The notes below the pieces were generated by a model. It was not told the origin of the DNA and searched no databases. It saw only the letters and a list, made by a program, of their open reading frames with translations. From Actinomycetes bacterium (GTDB taxonomy: Bacteria; Actinomycetota; Actinomycetes; Nanopelagicales; Nanopelagicaceae), in contig BJFT01000004.1 of NCBI GenBank assembly GCA_014190015.1, forward strand, positions 1 through 64,000: a stretch of 64,000 bases of DNA, in the 5' to 3' direction. The position numbers and the translations under genes are program-made. Of this stretch, positions 39,777 to 50,585 are shown one piece after another. The first letter of the stretch is position 1. Each line of letters begins with the position of its first letter.

Positions 39777-41765
39777 ATGTCCGAGATTTCAATCACCGTT
39801 GATGGTGTTGCCGTCAACGTTGCGGCAGATCAAAAACCAACACAGATTTTCGCAGATAAAAAAGATGTAGTTGTCTGCAAAATTAATGGCGAATTAAAAG
39901 ATTTGTGGAGTGATTTAGTATCTGGTGACTCCATTGAATCAGTGACGATTTCTTCTCCCGAAGGACTCGCAGTTCTGCGTCATTCAACTGCTCACGTAAT
40001 GGCACAAGCAGTGCAGAGTATTTTCTCAGGTACGAGACTAGGTATTGGTCCGCCAATTACTGATGGTTTTTATTACGACTTCGATCCAGAGCGTCCTTTT
40101 AATCCAGATGATTTTGAAAAAATAGAGTCTGCAATGCGAAAAATCATCAAAGATGGTCAGAGATTCAAACGCCGCATTACTTCCGAATCGGATGCTCTGA
40201 AAGAACTTGCTCACGAACCGTATAAGTGCGAATTAATCGGTTTGAAATCTGGCGCAGGTGAAGAAGCAAGTGTTGAAGTTGGTGGAGCTGAATTAACGAT
40301 TTATGACAACCTAGGTAGAGATGGCCAACCAGTGTGGAGCGATTTGTGTCGAGGTCCTCACTTGCCCTCAACAAAACATATTCCTGCATTTAAATTAATG
40401 AGAAGTGCTGCGGCATATTGGCGAGGTTCAGAAAAGAATCCAATGCTGCAGAGAATTTATGGAACCGCATGGCCAACTCAAGAAGAACTGACTGCTCATC
40501 TTGAGTTACTGGCAGAGGCAGAAAAACGCGATCACCGCAGATTAGGTAATGAATTAGATTTGTTTTCTTTTCCAGAAGAAATCGGTTCTGGTTTGGCAGT
40601 TTTTCATCCTAAGGGCGGCATTATTCGCCGCGCGATGGAAGATTACTCCCGCATCCGTCATGAAGAAGAAGGTTACGAATTCGTTTACTCACCACACTTA
40701 ACTAAGGCCGCTCTCTTTGAAACATCAGGTCACTTGGATTGGTACTCAGAGGGCATGTATCCACCAATGATTTTGGATGAAGAACATCATCCAAATGGAA
40801 CCATTAAAAAAGCTGGGCAGCAGTATTACATGAAGCCGATGAACTGCCCATTTCATAATTTAATTTTCCGCGCACGAGGACGTTCATATCGCGAGTTGCC
40901 ACTGAGATTATTCGAATTTGGAACTGTTTATCGATACGAAAAATCAGGCGTAATGCACGGGCTTACTCGTGCTCGTGGCTTTACACAGGATGATGCGCAT
41001 ATTTATTGCACCAAAGAGCAAATGCCAAATGAATTGGATTCGCTATTAACTTTCGTTTTGAATTTACTGCGTGATTACGGACTCAACGATTTCTATCTAG
41101 AACTTTCAACTCGAAATCCTGAAAAATCTGTTGGCGATGATAAGGATTGGACTGAAGCGACAGAGGCTCTTCGAAAAGCTGCAGAAGCACAGAAATTAGA
41201 GTTAGTTCTTGACGAAGGTGGAGCGGCGTTCTACGGTCCAAAGATTTCGGTTCAGGCAAAAGATGCCATTGGCAGAACATGGCAGATGTCCACGATCCAA
41301 GTTGATTTCCAATTACCTCAACGTTTTGAACTTGAGTACTCAGCTGCAGATGGAACACGTCAACGTCCGGTAATGATTCACCGCGCACTATTTGGTTCTA
41401 TTGAACGATTCTTTGGTGTTCTGACCGAGCATTACTCAGGTGCTTTCCCACCATGGTTAGCTCCATTGCAAGCAGTTGGTATTCCAGTTGCTGATGCATT
41501 TGCAGATTATTTAGCAGATGTCATTTCTCAAATGAAGAAAGCCGGTATTCGCGCTGAATTAGATGCCTCCGATGATCGCATGCAGAAGAAAGTTCGTAAT
41601 GCTCAAATGCAGAAAGTTCCATTCATGGTTATTGCAGGAGAAGAAGATCAAAAGGCTGGCGCTGTTTCATTTAGATATCGAAATGGCGAACAGAAGAATG
41701 GAATTCCAATTGCGCAAGCGATTGCAGAGATTAAAGATTCTGTGAACAAACGAATTCAGGTATAA
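39777..41765 (+). CDS. thrS: Threonyl-tRNA synthetase
   Basis: TGS domain, [25 protein letters not shown], class II motifs. Confidence 0.98.
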   Translation: MSEISITVDGVAVNVAADQKPTQIFADKKDVVVCKINGELKDLWSDLVSGDSIESVTISSPEGLAVLRHSTAHVMAQAVQSIFSGTRLGIGPPITDGFYYDFDPERPFNPDDFEKIESAMRKIIKDGQRFKRRITSESDALKELAHEPYKCELIGLKSGAGEEASVEVGGAELTIYDNLGRDGQPVWSDLCRGPHLPSTKHIPAFKLMRSAAAYWRGSEKNPMLQRIYGTAWPTQEELTAHLELLAEAEKRDHRRLGNELDLFSFPEEIGSGLAVFHPKGGIIRRAMEDYSRIRHEEEGYEFVYSPHLTKAALFETSGHLDWYSEGMYPPMILDEEHHPNGTIKKAGQQYYMKPMNCPFHNLIFRARGRSYRELPLRLFEFGTVYRYEKSGVMHGLTRARGFTQDDAHIYCTKEQMPNELDSLLTFVLNLLRDYGLNDFYLELSTRNPEKSVGDDKDWTEATEALRKAAEAQKLELVLDEGGAAFYGPKISVQAKDAIGRTWQMSTIQVDFQLPQRFELEYSAADGTRQRPVMIHRALFGSIERFFGVLTEHYSGAFPPWLAPLQAVGIPVADAFADYLADVISQMKKAGIRAELDASDDRMQKKVRNAQMQKVPFMVIAGEEDQKAGAVSFRYRNGEQKNGIPIAQAIAEIKDSVNKRIQV

Positions 41766-41768
41766 AGG

Positions 41769-42302
41769 ATGCATCTAGAAGGTGGCGCAGGTATTCCTGA
41801 TGCCTGGGGGCGTTTATGGGCTCCACATCGCATGGAGTACCTCAAAGGCGAAAATAGACCTTTAGAAGGCAACAGTGTTGCTTGCCCTTTTTGCACAATT
41901 CCATCATTAAGTGATGAAGACGGACTCATTGTTCACCGTGGCAAAGAAGCCTATGTAGTTATGAATCTATATCCATACAACGCTGGACATCTTTTAGTGT
42001 GCGCATACCGACACGTTGCAGATTTAACTGATCTCACAGAAACAGAGCGAAATGAAATTTCATTTCTGAGTTCTCAAGCCATGAAAACCATTCGTAGAGT
42101 TTCTGGTGCTGCAGGATTTAATCTAGGAATGAATCAAGGGGCAATCTCTGGCGCAGGAGTTGCCGAACATATTCATCAGCACGTAGTTCCACGATGGGGC
42201 GGCGATGCCAATTTCATGCCGATAATCGGTCAAACTAAAGTATTACCGCAACTACTTGCTCAGACTCGAAGTGATCTTGCAGCTGGTTGGATTAACGACT
42301 AA
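41769..42302 (+). CDS. HIT-domain (AP4A phosphorylase-like) protein
   Basis: CPFCTIP zinc motif and HIHQHVVPRW. Confidence 0.92.
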   Translation: MHLEGGAGIPDAWGRLWAPHRMEYLKGENRPLEGNSVACPFCTIPSLSDEDGLIVHRGKEAYVVMNLYPYNAGHLLVCAYRHVADLTDLTETERNEISFLSSQAMKTIRRVSGAAGFNLGMNQGAISGAGVAEHIHQHVVPRWGGDANFMPIIGQTKVLPQLLAQTRSDLAAGWIND

Positions 42303-42876
42303 TTTCGGAGAGATATTTTCTAACAATATCTACGCCAATTCTTTTTTCAATCAATAACGGTATCGCAGGAAAGAGCAAACCTGCAGCGAATGCACCATCG
42401 CCCATTACTGCTAAATGAGATGCATACTCTTCGACAAACTCACTGACCAAGGTTTTATGTTCTGGATCACTTGCGATTGTCTTCTCTGGTGTTTCTGAAT
42501 AATCAATAATCTCTTGCGTTTCTAAACTAATCAGAGCACATGGCGCACCTAGGTCATCATGTAGCACAAGATATGGCGTCACTACTTGATCAAAGAGCCT
42601 ATTTGCCAGCAAGACCGCATCATCAAAATCTGCTTCACCCGAATCCAACTCCGTTACAAGAATTATGCGAGGTGTTTGAAAATCATCGAGTGCGCCCCAG
42701 TTGGCGACGGTTTGTTCATCAACTCCTGTGTTTGGATTAATGACGAAGATTGCAACATCTTCTGATCCATCGGACTGCGCAACATATTTGCCGCCAAAGA
42801 GGCTGGCTACTGATTCGGGGTTGGCACTTGAGTGTCCGTACACGCTGATGGTGAGGTCGTGACTATGAGATGCCAT
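42292..42876 (-). CDS. Degenerate EF-G-like (FusA2-type) G-domain protein
   Basis: VAIFVINPNTGVDEQTVANWGALDDFQTPRIILVTELDSGEADFDDAV resembles the G3-G4 region of EF-G-like GTPases. No GxxxxGK[ST], no DxxG, TELD in place of NKxD/TKLD. Confidence 0.55.
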   Translation of the reverse strand: MASHSHDLTISVYGHSSANPESVASLFGGKYVAQSDGSEDVAIFVINPNTGVDEQTVANWGALDDFQTPRIILVTELDSGEADFDDAVLLANRLFDQVVTPYLVLHDDLGAPCALISLETQEIIDYSETPEKTIASDPEHKTLVSEFVEEYASHLAVMGDGAFAAGLLFPAIPLLIEKRIGVDIVRKYLSEISR

Positions 42877-42890
42877 GGGCTCAGCCTACG

Positions 42891-43493
42891 ATGTGCCTAA
42901 TGATTAGTGATGTTTTAAAGCCAGCGGTCACGCGAATTATTTCGCCGGTGGCCAGATTCTTCCTACGAATCGGATTAACTCCTAACGCAGTTACTGCCAT
43001 CGGTGCCTTTTGTGTTTTATGCAGTGCTTTATATTTTTTTCCACGCGGTGATTTCTTTGTTGGAACGCTCGTAATCAGTTTCTTTATGTTGAGTGATCTT
43101 TTCGATGGGGCAATGGCTCGAATTAGTTCACGAGGAGCCAGCAAATGGGGAGGATTCCTCGATTCAACTGTCGACAGAGTTGCCGATTCTTCGATTCTAT
43201 TTGCTGTTTCAATTAACCTAATTAATCAAAACGATTCACTTTCGATTGTGTATTTGGTTGCAATTGTTACAGGAATGTTGATTCCCTACATAAGAGCCAA
43301 AGCTGAGAGTATGTCGATTGAATGCAGCGGTGGTATTGCTGAACGAACTGAGCGGGCAATCATCCTCTTAGTCGGCACTGGACTGCATGGACTCGGTTTG
43401 AATTACTCGTTAGCAGTTAGCGCTTGGGTCTTAGCAATTCTCGGTTTAATAACTACATGTCAACGATTGTTAATAGTAAAACGCGCGATTTAA
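42891..43493 (+). CDS. pgsA: CDP-alcohol phosphatidyltransferase (phosphatidylinositol phosphate synthase-like)
   Basis: DLFDGAMARISSRGASKWGGFLDSTVDRVAD (CDP-OH-P motif) in the PIM locus. Start 42891 or 42900. Confidence 0.9.
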   Translation: MCLMISDVLKPAVTRIISPVARFFLRIGLTPNAVTAIGAFCVLCSALYFFPRGDFFVGTLVISFFMLSDLFDGAMARISSRGASKWGGFLDSTVDRVADSSILFAVSINLINQNDSLSIVYLVAIVTGMLIPYIRAKAESMSIECSGGIAERTERAIILLVGTGLHGLGLNYSLAVSAWVLAILGLITTCQRLLIVKRAI

Positions 43494-43494
43494 G

Positions 43495-44379
43495 ATGAAA
43501 GATAGTTTCGTAGCCTGGGCTTACATTGTTGCTTGGAAATTGTTACGGGCACTTCCTGAAAAATCTGCATATTCCTTGTTTAATCGTGGAGCCCATCTGC
43601 TTGTTTCACGTAACGGCAAAAGTGTTCAAAGATTGCGCAACAACCTGATCCGCGTTAATCCTGGTTTATCAGAGTCGCAGATGAGTAATCTCCTAGAAGA
43701 TGCTATGGCTTCGTACATGCGATATTGGTGTGACACGTTTAGATTCCCAAATTGGGATAAAGAACGGATTAATTCAACAGTCACCGTAACTCGAGAAGAG
43801 TTATTGGTCGATGGAATTAAGAGCGGTCGCGGCGTTATCGTTGCACTTCCACACGCAGGAAATTGGGATCACGCCGGAGCGTATTTCTGTTTAAAGGGAA
43901 TTCATCTAGTTACCGTTGCTGAGAGATTAAAACCTGAGCGTTTGTTTAATGAGTTCCTTCGGTATCGCCAAGCTATGGGGATGGAAGTTTTAGCGTTGGA
44001 TTCCAGATCAATAGCAACGTTGGCACAACGTCTGCGCGAGGGACATCTGATCGCATTAGTTGCAGATAGAGATCTTTCTAAATCAGGTATCGACGTAGAT
44101 TTTTTTGGAAAACCTGCACGGATGCCAGCAGGCCCTGCTGTTCTGGCTTTGAAGACCGGAGCGATATTTCTAACTGCGTTTGTGAATTACACGAAAGATG
44201 GAATTCACATAACCTTTGATGAAATTTCAATTCCCGAATCTGGATCTCAAGAAGAAAAAGTTTCTGTGCTGGTTCAAAAATCAGCTGATAATTTCGAGCA
44301 AGGAATTCGCAAACATCCACAAGATTGGCACATGCTTCAAAGGATTTGGATTGATGAAGATTTCAAGGAGCGCGTCTAA
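43495..44379 (+). CDS. Phosphatidylinositol mannoside acyltransferase
   Basis: LpxL/HtrB-like lysophospholipid acyltransferase fold (LPHAGNWDHAGAY), between pgsA and pimA. Confidence 0.9.
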   Translation: MKDSFVAWAYIVAWKLLRALPEKSAYSLFNRGAHLLVSRNGKSVQRLRNNLIRVNPGLSESQMSNLLEDAMASYMRYWCDTFRFPNWDKERINSTVTVTREELLVDGIKSGRGVIVALPHAGNWDHAGAYFCLKGIHLVTVAERLKPERLFNEFLRYRQAMGMEVLALDSRSIATLAQRLREGHLIALVADRDLSKSGIDVDFFGKPARMPAGPAVLALKTGAIFLTAFVNYTKDGIHITFDEISIPESGSQEEKVSVLVQKSADNFEQGIRKHPQDWHMLQRIWIDEDFKERV

Positions 44380-45566
44380 TGCTCACTCGATCACTGACTA
44401 TTGGAATTGTCTGTCCTTATGGGTGGGATACACCCGGGGGCGTACAGAATCATGTTCGAGATTTAGCGGAATACTTAATTGCAGCGGGACACAAAGTTTC
44501 GGTACTGGCTCCCGTTATTGATGAAACGAAGATTCCTGCATATGTAACAAGTGCTGGAAAACCAATTGCGATTCCATACAATGGAGCAGTAGCGAGAGTT
44601 TTATTTGGTCCGATTGCTTTCGCTCGCGTACGCCAATGGATTGCACAAGGCGATTTCGACATCTTGCATTTGCACGAACCAGCTATTCCTTCTATTTCAC
44701 TCCTAGCTTGTTGGGCAGCAGAAGGACCTATGGTCGGAACTTTTCATGCGGCGGCTAAGAGACAGAAAGCAATCTTTGCAATTGGTCCGATTCTTGAACC
44801 AGTAATCGAGAAACTATCTGCACGCATCGCCGTGAGTGAAGCCGCGCGTGCAACGCTTACAGAACACCTCGAGACAGATGCAGTGGTTATTCCTAATGGA
44901 ATTTATGCAGACAGATATAGAGATGGCACTCCACAAGAAAAATGGCAAGGAAATACTCTTGGCTTCATTGGTCGTTTCGAAGAACCGCGTAAAGGTTTAT
45001 CTGTTTTAGTAGATGCGTTACCAATAATTTCTCGTTTTGCTCCAGATGTGCGTGTATTCATCGCCGGTCCTGGAGATCCTGATGAAGTTATTAAAACTAT
45101 CGATCCTCAATTGCGATCTCGATTTACATTTCTTGGAAAAATTTCCGAGCAAGATAAAGCCAATTTCTTGGCCTCTATCTCTTTGTATATCGCGCCAAAT
45201 ACTGGGGGAGAATCCTTCGGAATTATTTTGGCTGAAGCGCTGGCCGGTGGCGCCACAGTTGTAGCCAGTGACATTCCCGCTTTTGTTTCATTGCTAAATC
45301 ATGGTCAATACGGAGAAATATTTGAATCTGAAAGTTCTACCGATCTCGCAAAACGTGTCATCGACTTACTGCGGGACGAAAATAGAAGAGTTGAATTGGG
45401 GAAGGCTGGAAAAGCTCACGCTCAACAATTTGATTGGAAAGTAGTTGCAGATCAGATCTTCTCTATCTATGAGATGTCCCTCGTAAGCGGAGAGAAAGTT
45501 CGCCTCGCATCTGAGAACCGTTCGTGGAGTAAGTTCCTAGGACGAGAGTCGAAGGGAGATGAATAA
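44379..45566 (+). CDS. pimA: Phosphatidylinositol mannosyltransferase (GT4)
   Basis: CPYGWDTPGGVQNHVRDLAEYL, GRFEEPRKGL, GESFGIILAEALAGG. Confidence 0.92.
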   Translation: MLTRSLTIGIVCPYGWDTPGGVQNHVRDLAEYLIAAGHKVSVLAPVIDETKIPAYVTSAGKPIAIPYNGAVARVLFGPIAFARVRQWIAQGDFDILHLHEPAIPSISLLACWAAEGPMVGTFHAAAKRQKAIFAIGPILEPVIEKLSARIAVSEAARATLTEHLETDAVVIPNGIYADRYRDGTPQEKWQGNTLGFIGRFEEPRKGLSVLVDALPIISRFAPDVRVFIAGPGDPDEVIKTIDPQLRSRFTFLGKISEQDKANFLASISLYIAPNTGGESFGIILAEALAGGATVVASDIPAFVSLLNHGQYGEIFESESSTDLAKRVIDLLRDENRRVELGKAGKAHAQQFDWKVVADQIFSIYEMSLVSGEKVRLASENRSWSKFLGRESKGDE

Positions 45567-46070
45567 ATGAAGACCTTTATTTTCGTCTTTGTTATTTTGC
45601 TAGTTTTCATCTGGTATTTATCTTTCTCTGCCACGCGTTTGGATCGCTTGCATCATCGAGTTGAAACCAGTTGGGCAAATTTAGATAGCTTGTTACAAAG
45701 GCGCGCAGCAGTTGCTTTAGAAATAGCTCGAAGTGAAATTGCAGATCCAGCTTCGGCCATGTTGCTCACAGCAGCGGCTTATCAGGCACGCGAGGCGAAA
45801 ATTGAGAATCGATCAGCAGCAGAGAGTGGATTATCCGGGGCTCTTGGTTTGCTCTTAGCGGATGGACAAAGCAGTGCCAGGCCAGCTGAAGTTGTACTTC
45901 TCCGGGAACTCTCTGAATTAACGGACAAGGTTAGAATTGCTATCGCACTTCATGTCGATGCGGTCACGCGTACTCAATTAGTGCGCAAGAAGTTTATTTT
46001 CCGTACTTTCCGACTAGCCGGTACTGCCCCTCTACCAGTTACGTATGAGTTTGAATCTGATGTTCTCTAA
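45567..46070 (+). CDS. LemA-like membrane-anchored protein
   Basis: N-terminal TM then RLDRLHHRVETSWANLDSLLQRRAAVALEIARS, resembling LemA. Confidence 0.6.
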   Translation: MKTFIFVFVILLVFIWYLSFSATRLDRLHHRVETSWANLDSLLQRRAAVALEIARSEIADPASAMLLTAAAYQAREAKIENRSAAESGLSGALGLLLADGQSSARPAEVVLLRELSELTDKVRIAIALHVDAVTRTQLVRKKFIFRTFRLAGTAPLPVTYEFESDVL

Positions 46071-47091
46071 ATCTCGTGGCGCTCTCGTACTTGTAACCTA
46101 TCTTGCTGTTTTGAGCACGGCAGGGTGCGCATCCATTTCACAAACCGTTACACAATTAATCTCTGATCCCGTTCAAACCAATGTACTCAGCGGTCGGGAA
46201 GGAGAAAACGGTCCGGTACTGGTTGTGAAGATAGATGACACTCGATATGCACGACCACAAATTGGTTTGGAGTTTGCCGATGTTGTTTACATCGAACAAG
46301 TTGAAGGGGGCTTAACGAGATTGGCGGCGGTTTTTTCTTCAACTATTCCACCCCGAATCGGACCAGTGAGAAGTGCTCGCATTAGTGATATTGAATTGTT
46401 TGCACAATATGGTCGAGTGGCATTTGCCTATAGCGGAGCTCAGAAGAAACTACTGCCAGTCATTGCAGATGCTAATTGGTCAGATGTTGGGGCAATGCGA
46501 AGAGGCCCGATATTTTACGAAACGGATCCAAATCGAAATCAACCATTTGCGATGATTCTAAATGCCCAGACACTCATGGCTAATGAAGTGAGTAAAGGCA
46601 CCGTTATTGACTCCGCAAAAAATATTGGTTGGACTTTCTCAAAAGAATTAGAGAATGAAGGTTTTCAAATCTCTGATGTAACAGTGAATTGGCCAGCGCA
46701 GAACTATTCGGCAGTGTGGGATCCAACAAGTATGCGTTGGTTGTTAAGTGTTAATTCGGTGCCAAATCTTTCAGATACTGGTCAAAATCTTGGACCGACG
46801 ACACTAGTTATACAAATGGTTTCGATAACACCATCTGAATACGGCGATAAGTTCGGAGGAAATACTCCTTTTTCACAAACTGTTGGAAGTGGTAAAGGTT
46901 ATGTATTACGAGATTCCACTGTGATAGCCGCAACATGGAATAGAGCTGATTCTTTATCTCCGACTACGTGGACGGATGCAACGGGGGCCGAAGTTAAGTT
47001 CGCGCCAGGACAAGTGTGGGTCGCCTTAACGGATCAAGAGCCAGATTTCACGCGCAAAGTAGCGAGCGCGCCAACTTCAACTTCAAAGTAG
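46045..47091 (+). CDS. DUF3048-domain lipoprotein (YerB-like)
   Basis: Lipobox LSTAGC, RPQIGLEFADVVYIEQVEGGLTRLAAVF, GPVRSAR. Confidence 0.88.
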   Translation: MSLNLMFSKSRGALVLVTYLAVLSTAGCASISQTVTQLISDPVQTNVLSGREGENGPVLVVKIDDTRYARPQIGLEFADVVYIEQVEGGLTRLAAVFSSTIPPRIGPVRSARISDIELFAQYGRVAFAYSGAQKKLLPVIADANWSDVGAMRRGPIFYETDPNRNQPFAMILNAQTLMANEVSKGTVIDSAKNIGWTFSKELENEGFQISDVTVNWPAQNYSAVWDPTSMRWLLSVNSVPNLSDTGQNLGPTTLVIQMVSITPSEYGDKFGGNTPFSQTVGSGKGYVLRDSTVIAATWNRADSLSPTTWTDATGAEVKFAPGQVWVALTDQEPDFTRKVASAPTSTSK

Positions 47092-47122
47092 TATTAGCCA
47101 CCTATTCACATAGGGAGTTGTA

Positions 47123-48010
47123 ATGGCACAGGAAAGCGGAACATCTCGCGTAAAGCGCGGCATGGCAGAAATGCTTAAAGGCGGCGTCATCATGGACGTA
47201 GTCAATGTTGAGCAAGCAAAAATTGCCGAAGATGCTGGCGCTGTTGCTGTTATGGCACTTGAAAGAGTTCCAGCAGATATTCGCGCACAAGGTGGCGTAG
47301 CTCGTATGTCAGATCCTGACATGATCGCAGCGATTCAAGCCGCTGTTTCTATTCCAGTCATGGCAAAAGCGCGCATTGGTCACTTTGTCGAAGCACAAAT
47401 TCTTCAGAGCTTAGGTGTGGATTACATCGACGAATCAGAAGTTTTAACACCAACTGATTACACAAATCACATCAACAAATGGGATTTCACTGTTCCTTTT
47501 GTTTGCGGTGCAACGAATTTAGGAGAAGCTCTTCGTCGTATTAATGAAGGTGCGGCAATGATTCGCTCAAAGGGTGAAGCTGGCACAGGAGATGTTTCAA
47601 ATGCGATGACACATATGCGCCAAATTGGTGGAGAGATTCGTCGCCTAACTTCCATGCGCGAAGATGAGCTCTATGTTGCAGCTAAAGAAATGCAAGCTCC
47701 ATACGATTTGGTTAAAGAAGTTGCAGCAAATGGAAAATTACCGGTAGTTCTATTTACTGCCGGAGGAATTGCAACTCCAGCCGATGCGGCCCTAATGATG
47801 CAGATGGGTGCAGATGGTGTGTTTATCGGTTCTGGAATCTTCAAATCTGGAGACCCAAAGCGACGTGCTTCTGCATGTGTGAAAGCTACGACTTTTTTCA
47901 ATGATCCTAAGGTTGTTGGAGATGCTTCACGCGGACTTGGTGAGGCGATGGTTGGCATTAACGTTGCAGATCTTCCAGCACCACATCGACTCTCTGAACG
48001 CGGTTGGTAG
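47123..48010 (+). CDS. pdxS: Pyridoxal 5'-phosphate synthase lyase subunit
   Basis: [48 protein letters not shown]. Confidence 0.98.
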   Translation: MAQESGTSRVKRGMAEMLKGGVIMDVVNVEQAKIAEDAGAVAVMALERVPADIRAQGGVARMSDPDMIAAIQAAVSIPVMAKARIGHFVEAQILQSLGVDYIDESEVLTPTDYTNHINKWDFTVPFVCGATNLGEALRRINEGAAMIRSKGEAGTGDVSNAMTHMRQIGGEIRRLTSMREDELYVAAKEMQAPYDLVKEVAANGKLPVVLFTAGGIATPADAALMMQMGADGVFIGSGIFKSGDPKRRASACVKATTFFNDPKVVGDASRGLGEAMVGINVADLPAPHRLSERGW

Positions 48011-48609
48011 CAAAAAACTTGCGTGTTGGCGTTCTTGCGTTACAAGGGGATTTTCGCGAGCACATTGAAGCTCTCGCTAACTGCCAAGTAGATGCCATAG
48101 AAGTACGCAGAGTTAAGGAACTAGATAGCGTTGATGCTCTAATAATTCCTGGGGGAGAATCAACCACGATTGTCTCTTTAGCGAAAACATTCGAAATCTT
48201 TACACCAATTAAGAAACGTATTGCAGCAGGTATGCCGACCTACGGTTCGTGCGCTGGAATGATTATGTTGGCAGACCACATCGTTGCAGCCAAGGAAGGC
48301 CAAGAAACTTTTGGCGGACTAGACATCACTGTTCGTCGTAATGCTTTTGGCCGACAGGTTGACTCATTTGAAACTGATATTTCGGCCCCTGCAATTTCTA
48401 ACGCCCCAATACGTGCAGTATTTATTCGAGCTCCATGGGTTGAAAATGTTGGAAAAAACGTTGAAGTTTTGGCCAGTTATGAAGCTTCCGATGGCATTTC
48501 CCATGCCGTTGCCGTGCGTCAAGATCACTTATTAGCCACAGCATTTCATCCTGAAATTACCGATGACTACAGCGTGCATCGCTATTTCTTAGACAAAGTC
48601 TGTAAGTAG
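48004..48609 (+). CDS. pdxT: Pyridoxal 5'-phosphate synthase glutaminase subunit
   Basis: [39 protein letters not shown] start overlapping the pdxS stop. Confidence 0.95.
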   Translation: MVAKNLRVGVLALQGDFREHIEALANCQVDAIEVRRVKELDSVDALIIPGGESTTIVSLAKTFEIFTPIKKRIAAGMPTYGSCAGMIMLADHIVAAKEGQETFGGLDITVRRNAFGRQVDSFETDISAPAISNAPIRAVFIRAPWVENVGKNVEVLASYEASDGISHAVAVRQDHLLATAFHPEITDDYSVHRYFLDKVCK

Positions 48610-48672
48610 GAGATTGAGTAAATTACGATAAAGTAAGGCAATCGTTACATGAACTTTCAGGTGAGGTGTTAA

Positions 48673-49425
48673 ATGTCCGGCCATTCCAAGTGGGCGACAA
48701 CAAAGCATAAAAAGGCTGTTATTGATAGTCGTCGTGCCAAGAACTTCGCAAAACTCATCAAAGCAATTGAAGTAGCTTCGCGCAATGGTGGTCCAGACAT
48801 GGACGGAAACCCAACTCTTTTTGATGCAGTAGCAAAAGCAAAAAAGAATTCAATGCCGGCTGACAATATTGAACGCGCGATTAAACGCGGAGCAGGACTT
48901 GAATCTGGCGGAGCTAATTGGGAAACAATTATGTACGAAGGTTACGGCCCGGCAGGCGTCGCAATCATGATTGAGTGTTTATCAGATAACAGAAATCGTG
49001 CGGCATCAGAAGTTCGAGTTGCCGTAACCCGTAACGGTGGCTCAATGGCAGATCCGGGATCTGTTTCATATCTATTTCACCGAAAAGGATTGATTACCGT
49101 CAACAAAGCATCCGGTGCTACAGAAGAATCGATTCTAGAAGCAGTACTAGAAGCTGGTGCAGAAGAAGTTAAAGACAATGGTGAATCATTTGAAATTATC
49201 TGCGAAGCTAGCGATTTAGTTGGGGCGCGTACTGCACTTCAAAGTGCAGGAATTGATTATGAATCCGCTGACTCTTCTTTCATTCCTTCGATGACTATCG
49301 ATTTAGATGCTGAATCGGCTACCAAAGTTTTCGAACTAATCGATGCGATTGAAGAGCTAGATGATGTGCAAAATGTCTTCAGTAACGCTGACGTTTCAGA
49401 TGATGTAATGGCGAGTCTGGCTTAA
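48673..49425 (+). CDS. yebC: YebC/PmpR-family protein
   Basis: [30 protein letters not shown]. Confidence 0.97.
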   Translation: MSGHSKWATTKHKKAVIDSRRAKNFAKLIKAIEVASRNGGPDMDGNPTLFDAVAKAKKNSMPADNIERAIKRGAGLESGGANWETIMYEGYGPAGVAIMIECLSDNRNRAASEVRVAVTRNGGSMADPGSVSYLFHRKGLITVNKASGATEESILEAVLEAGAEEVKDNGESFEIICEASDLVGARTALQSAGIDYESADSSFIPSMTIDLDAESATKVFELIDAIEELDDVQNVFSNADVSDDVMASLA

Positions 49426-49455
49426 TTTTTACACTCAACCTCTTAGGCTAGCGGC

Positions 49456-49989
49456 ATGCGAGTTTTAGGTATTGATCCAGGATTGACCAGATGCGGTGTT
49501 GGCATCGTTTCTGGAACACCTGGCTCGACCTTGTCACTGGAGGGCGTTGGCGCGATTATGACGCCAGCAGATAACGATTTAGATCATCGTTTACTTTCTC
49601 TGCACTCCGAAATCACGCAGTGGGTGCAGAAATATTCTCCCGATGTTATTGCGGTTGAAAGAGTCTTTTCTCAACACAATGTTCGTACAGTTATGGGAAC
49701 AGCACAGGCAGCCGGTATTGCACTTTTGGTTGCGGCGCAAAATAACATACCAGTTTTTATGCACACTCCAAGTGAAGTAAAAGCTGCAGTCACGGGATCA
49801 GGGCGCGCAAATAAAGCACAAGTTTCTGAAATGGTTAAAAGATTATTGAATTTGCAAGAAATACCTAAACCAGCAGATAGTGCAGATGCTCTAGCTCTGG
49901 CTATTTGTCATATTTGGCGCGGTGGAGCAAATTCTAAGATTAAAAGTGCGGTGGCCGCAGAGAAGAAGAGATTGGCTGCACTTCGATGA
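49456..49989 (+). CDS. ruvC: Holliday junction resolvase RuvC
   Basis: [41 protein letters not shown]. Confidence 0.97.
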   Translation: MRVLGIDPGLTRCGVGIVSGTPGSTLSLEGVGAIMTPADNDLDHRLLSLHSEITQWVQKYSPDVIAVERVFSQHNVRTVMGTAQAAGIALLVAAQNNIPVFMHTPSEVKAAVTGSGRANKAQVSEMVKRLLNLQEIPKPADSADALALAICHIWRGGANSKIKSAVAAEKKRLAALR

Positions 49990-50585
49990 TCGCAACTCTC
50001 AGTGGAATTGTTAAATCTCTCTCTCCCGATAGAGCCATTATTGAAGTTGGGGGAGTAGGAATGAATGTTTTGATTAATGCTCACACAAGTTCTTCACTCG
50101 CCATGGGCGCACCTGCACATCTTTTTACTTCACTAGTGGTTCGAGAAGATTCGCTGACGTTGTATGGATTTAGCGATGAAGCATCTCGTGTTCTATTCGA
50201 ATTAGTTCAAACTGTTTCTGGTATCGGTCCTAAAGTGGCGCTCTCTATTTTGGGAGCGCTCACACCATCAGAATTAGCTCAGGCCGTGAACACGGAGAAT
50301 ATTTCCGTAATCGAAAAAGTCCCGGGTATCGGTAAGAAGGGTGCACAAAGATTGGTTCTCGAACTTAAATCCAAATTATCGGATTTTGGTCACGGCGGTC
50401 AGAGAATTTCTCACCAACCTGTATGGCGTGAACAGTTAGCAAGTGCACTTATGTCTTTAGGTTTTTCTGCAAAAGATTCTGATGAAGCAATCAATTCGGT
50501 TTTATCAAGTGTTTCTCAGGAAGACATCGCGTCAATGGAGTTAGGCGATCTACTCAAATTGGCACTTCAAAGTGGTAAAAAATGA
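49986..50585 (+). CDS. ruvA: Holliday junction DNA helicase RuvA
   Basis: [12 protein letters not shown] and [18 protein letters not shown] HhH motifs. Confidence 0.97.
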   Translation: MIATLSGIVKSLSPDRAIIEVGGVGMNVLINAHTSSSLAMGAPAHLFTSLVVREDSLTLYGFSDEASRVLFELVQTVSGIGPKVALSILGALTPSELAQAVNTENISVIEKVPGIGKKGAQRLVLELKSKLSDFGHGGQRISHQPVWREQLASALMSLGFSAKDSDEAINSVLSSVSQEDIASMELGDLLKLALQSGKK

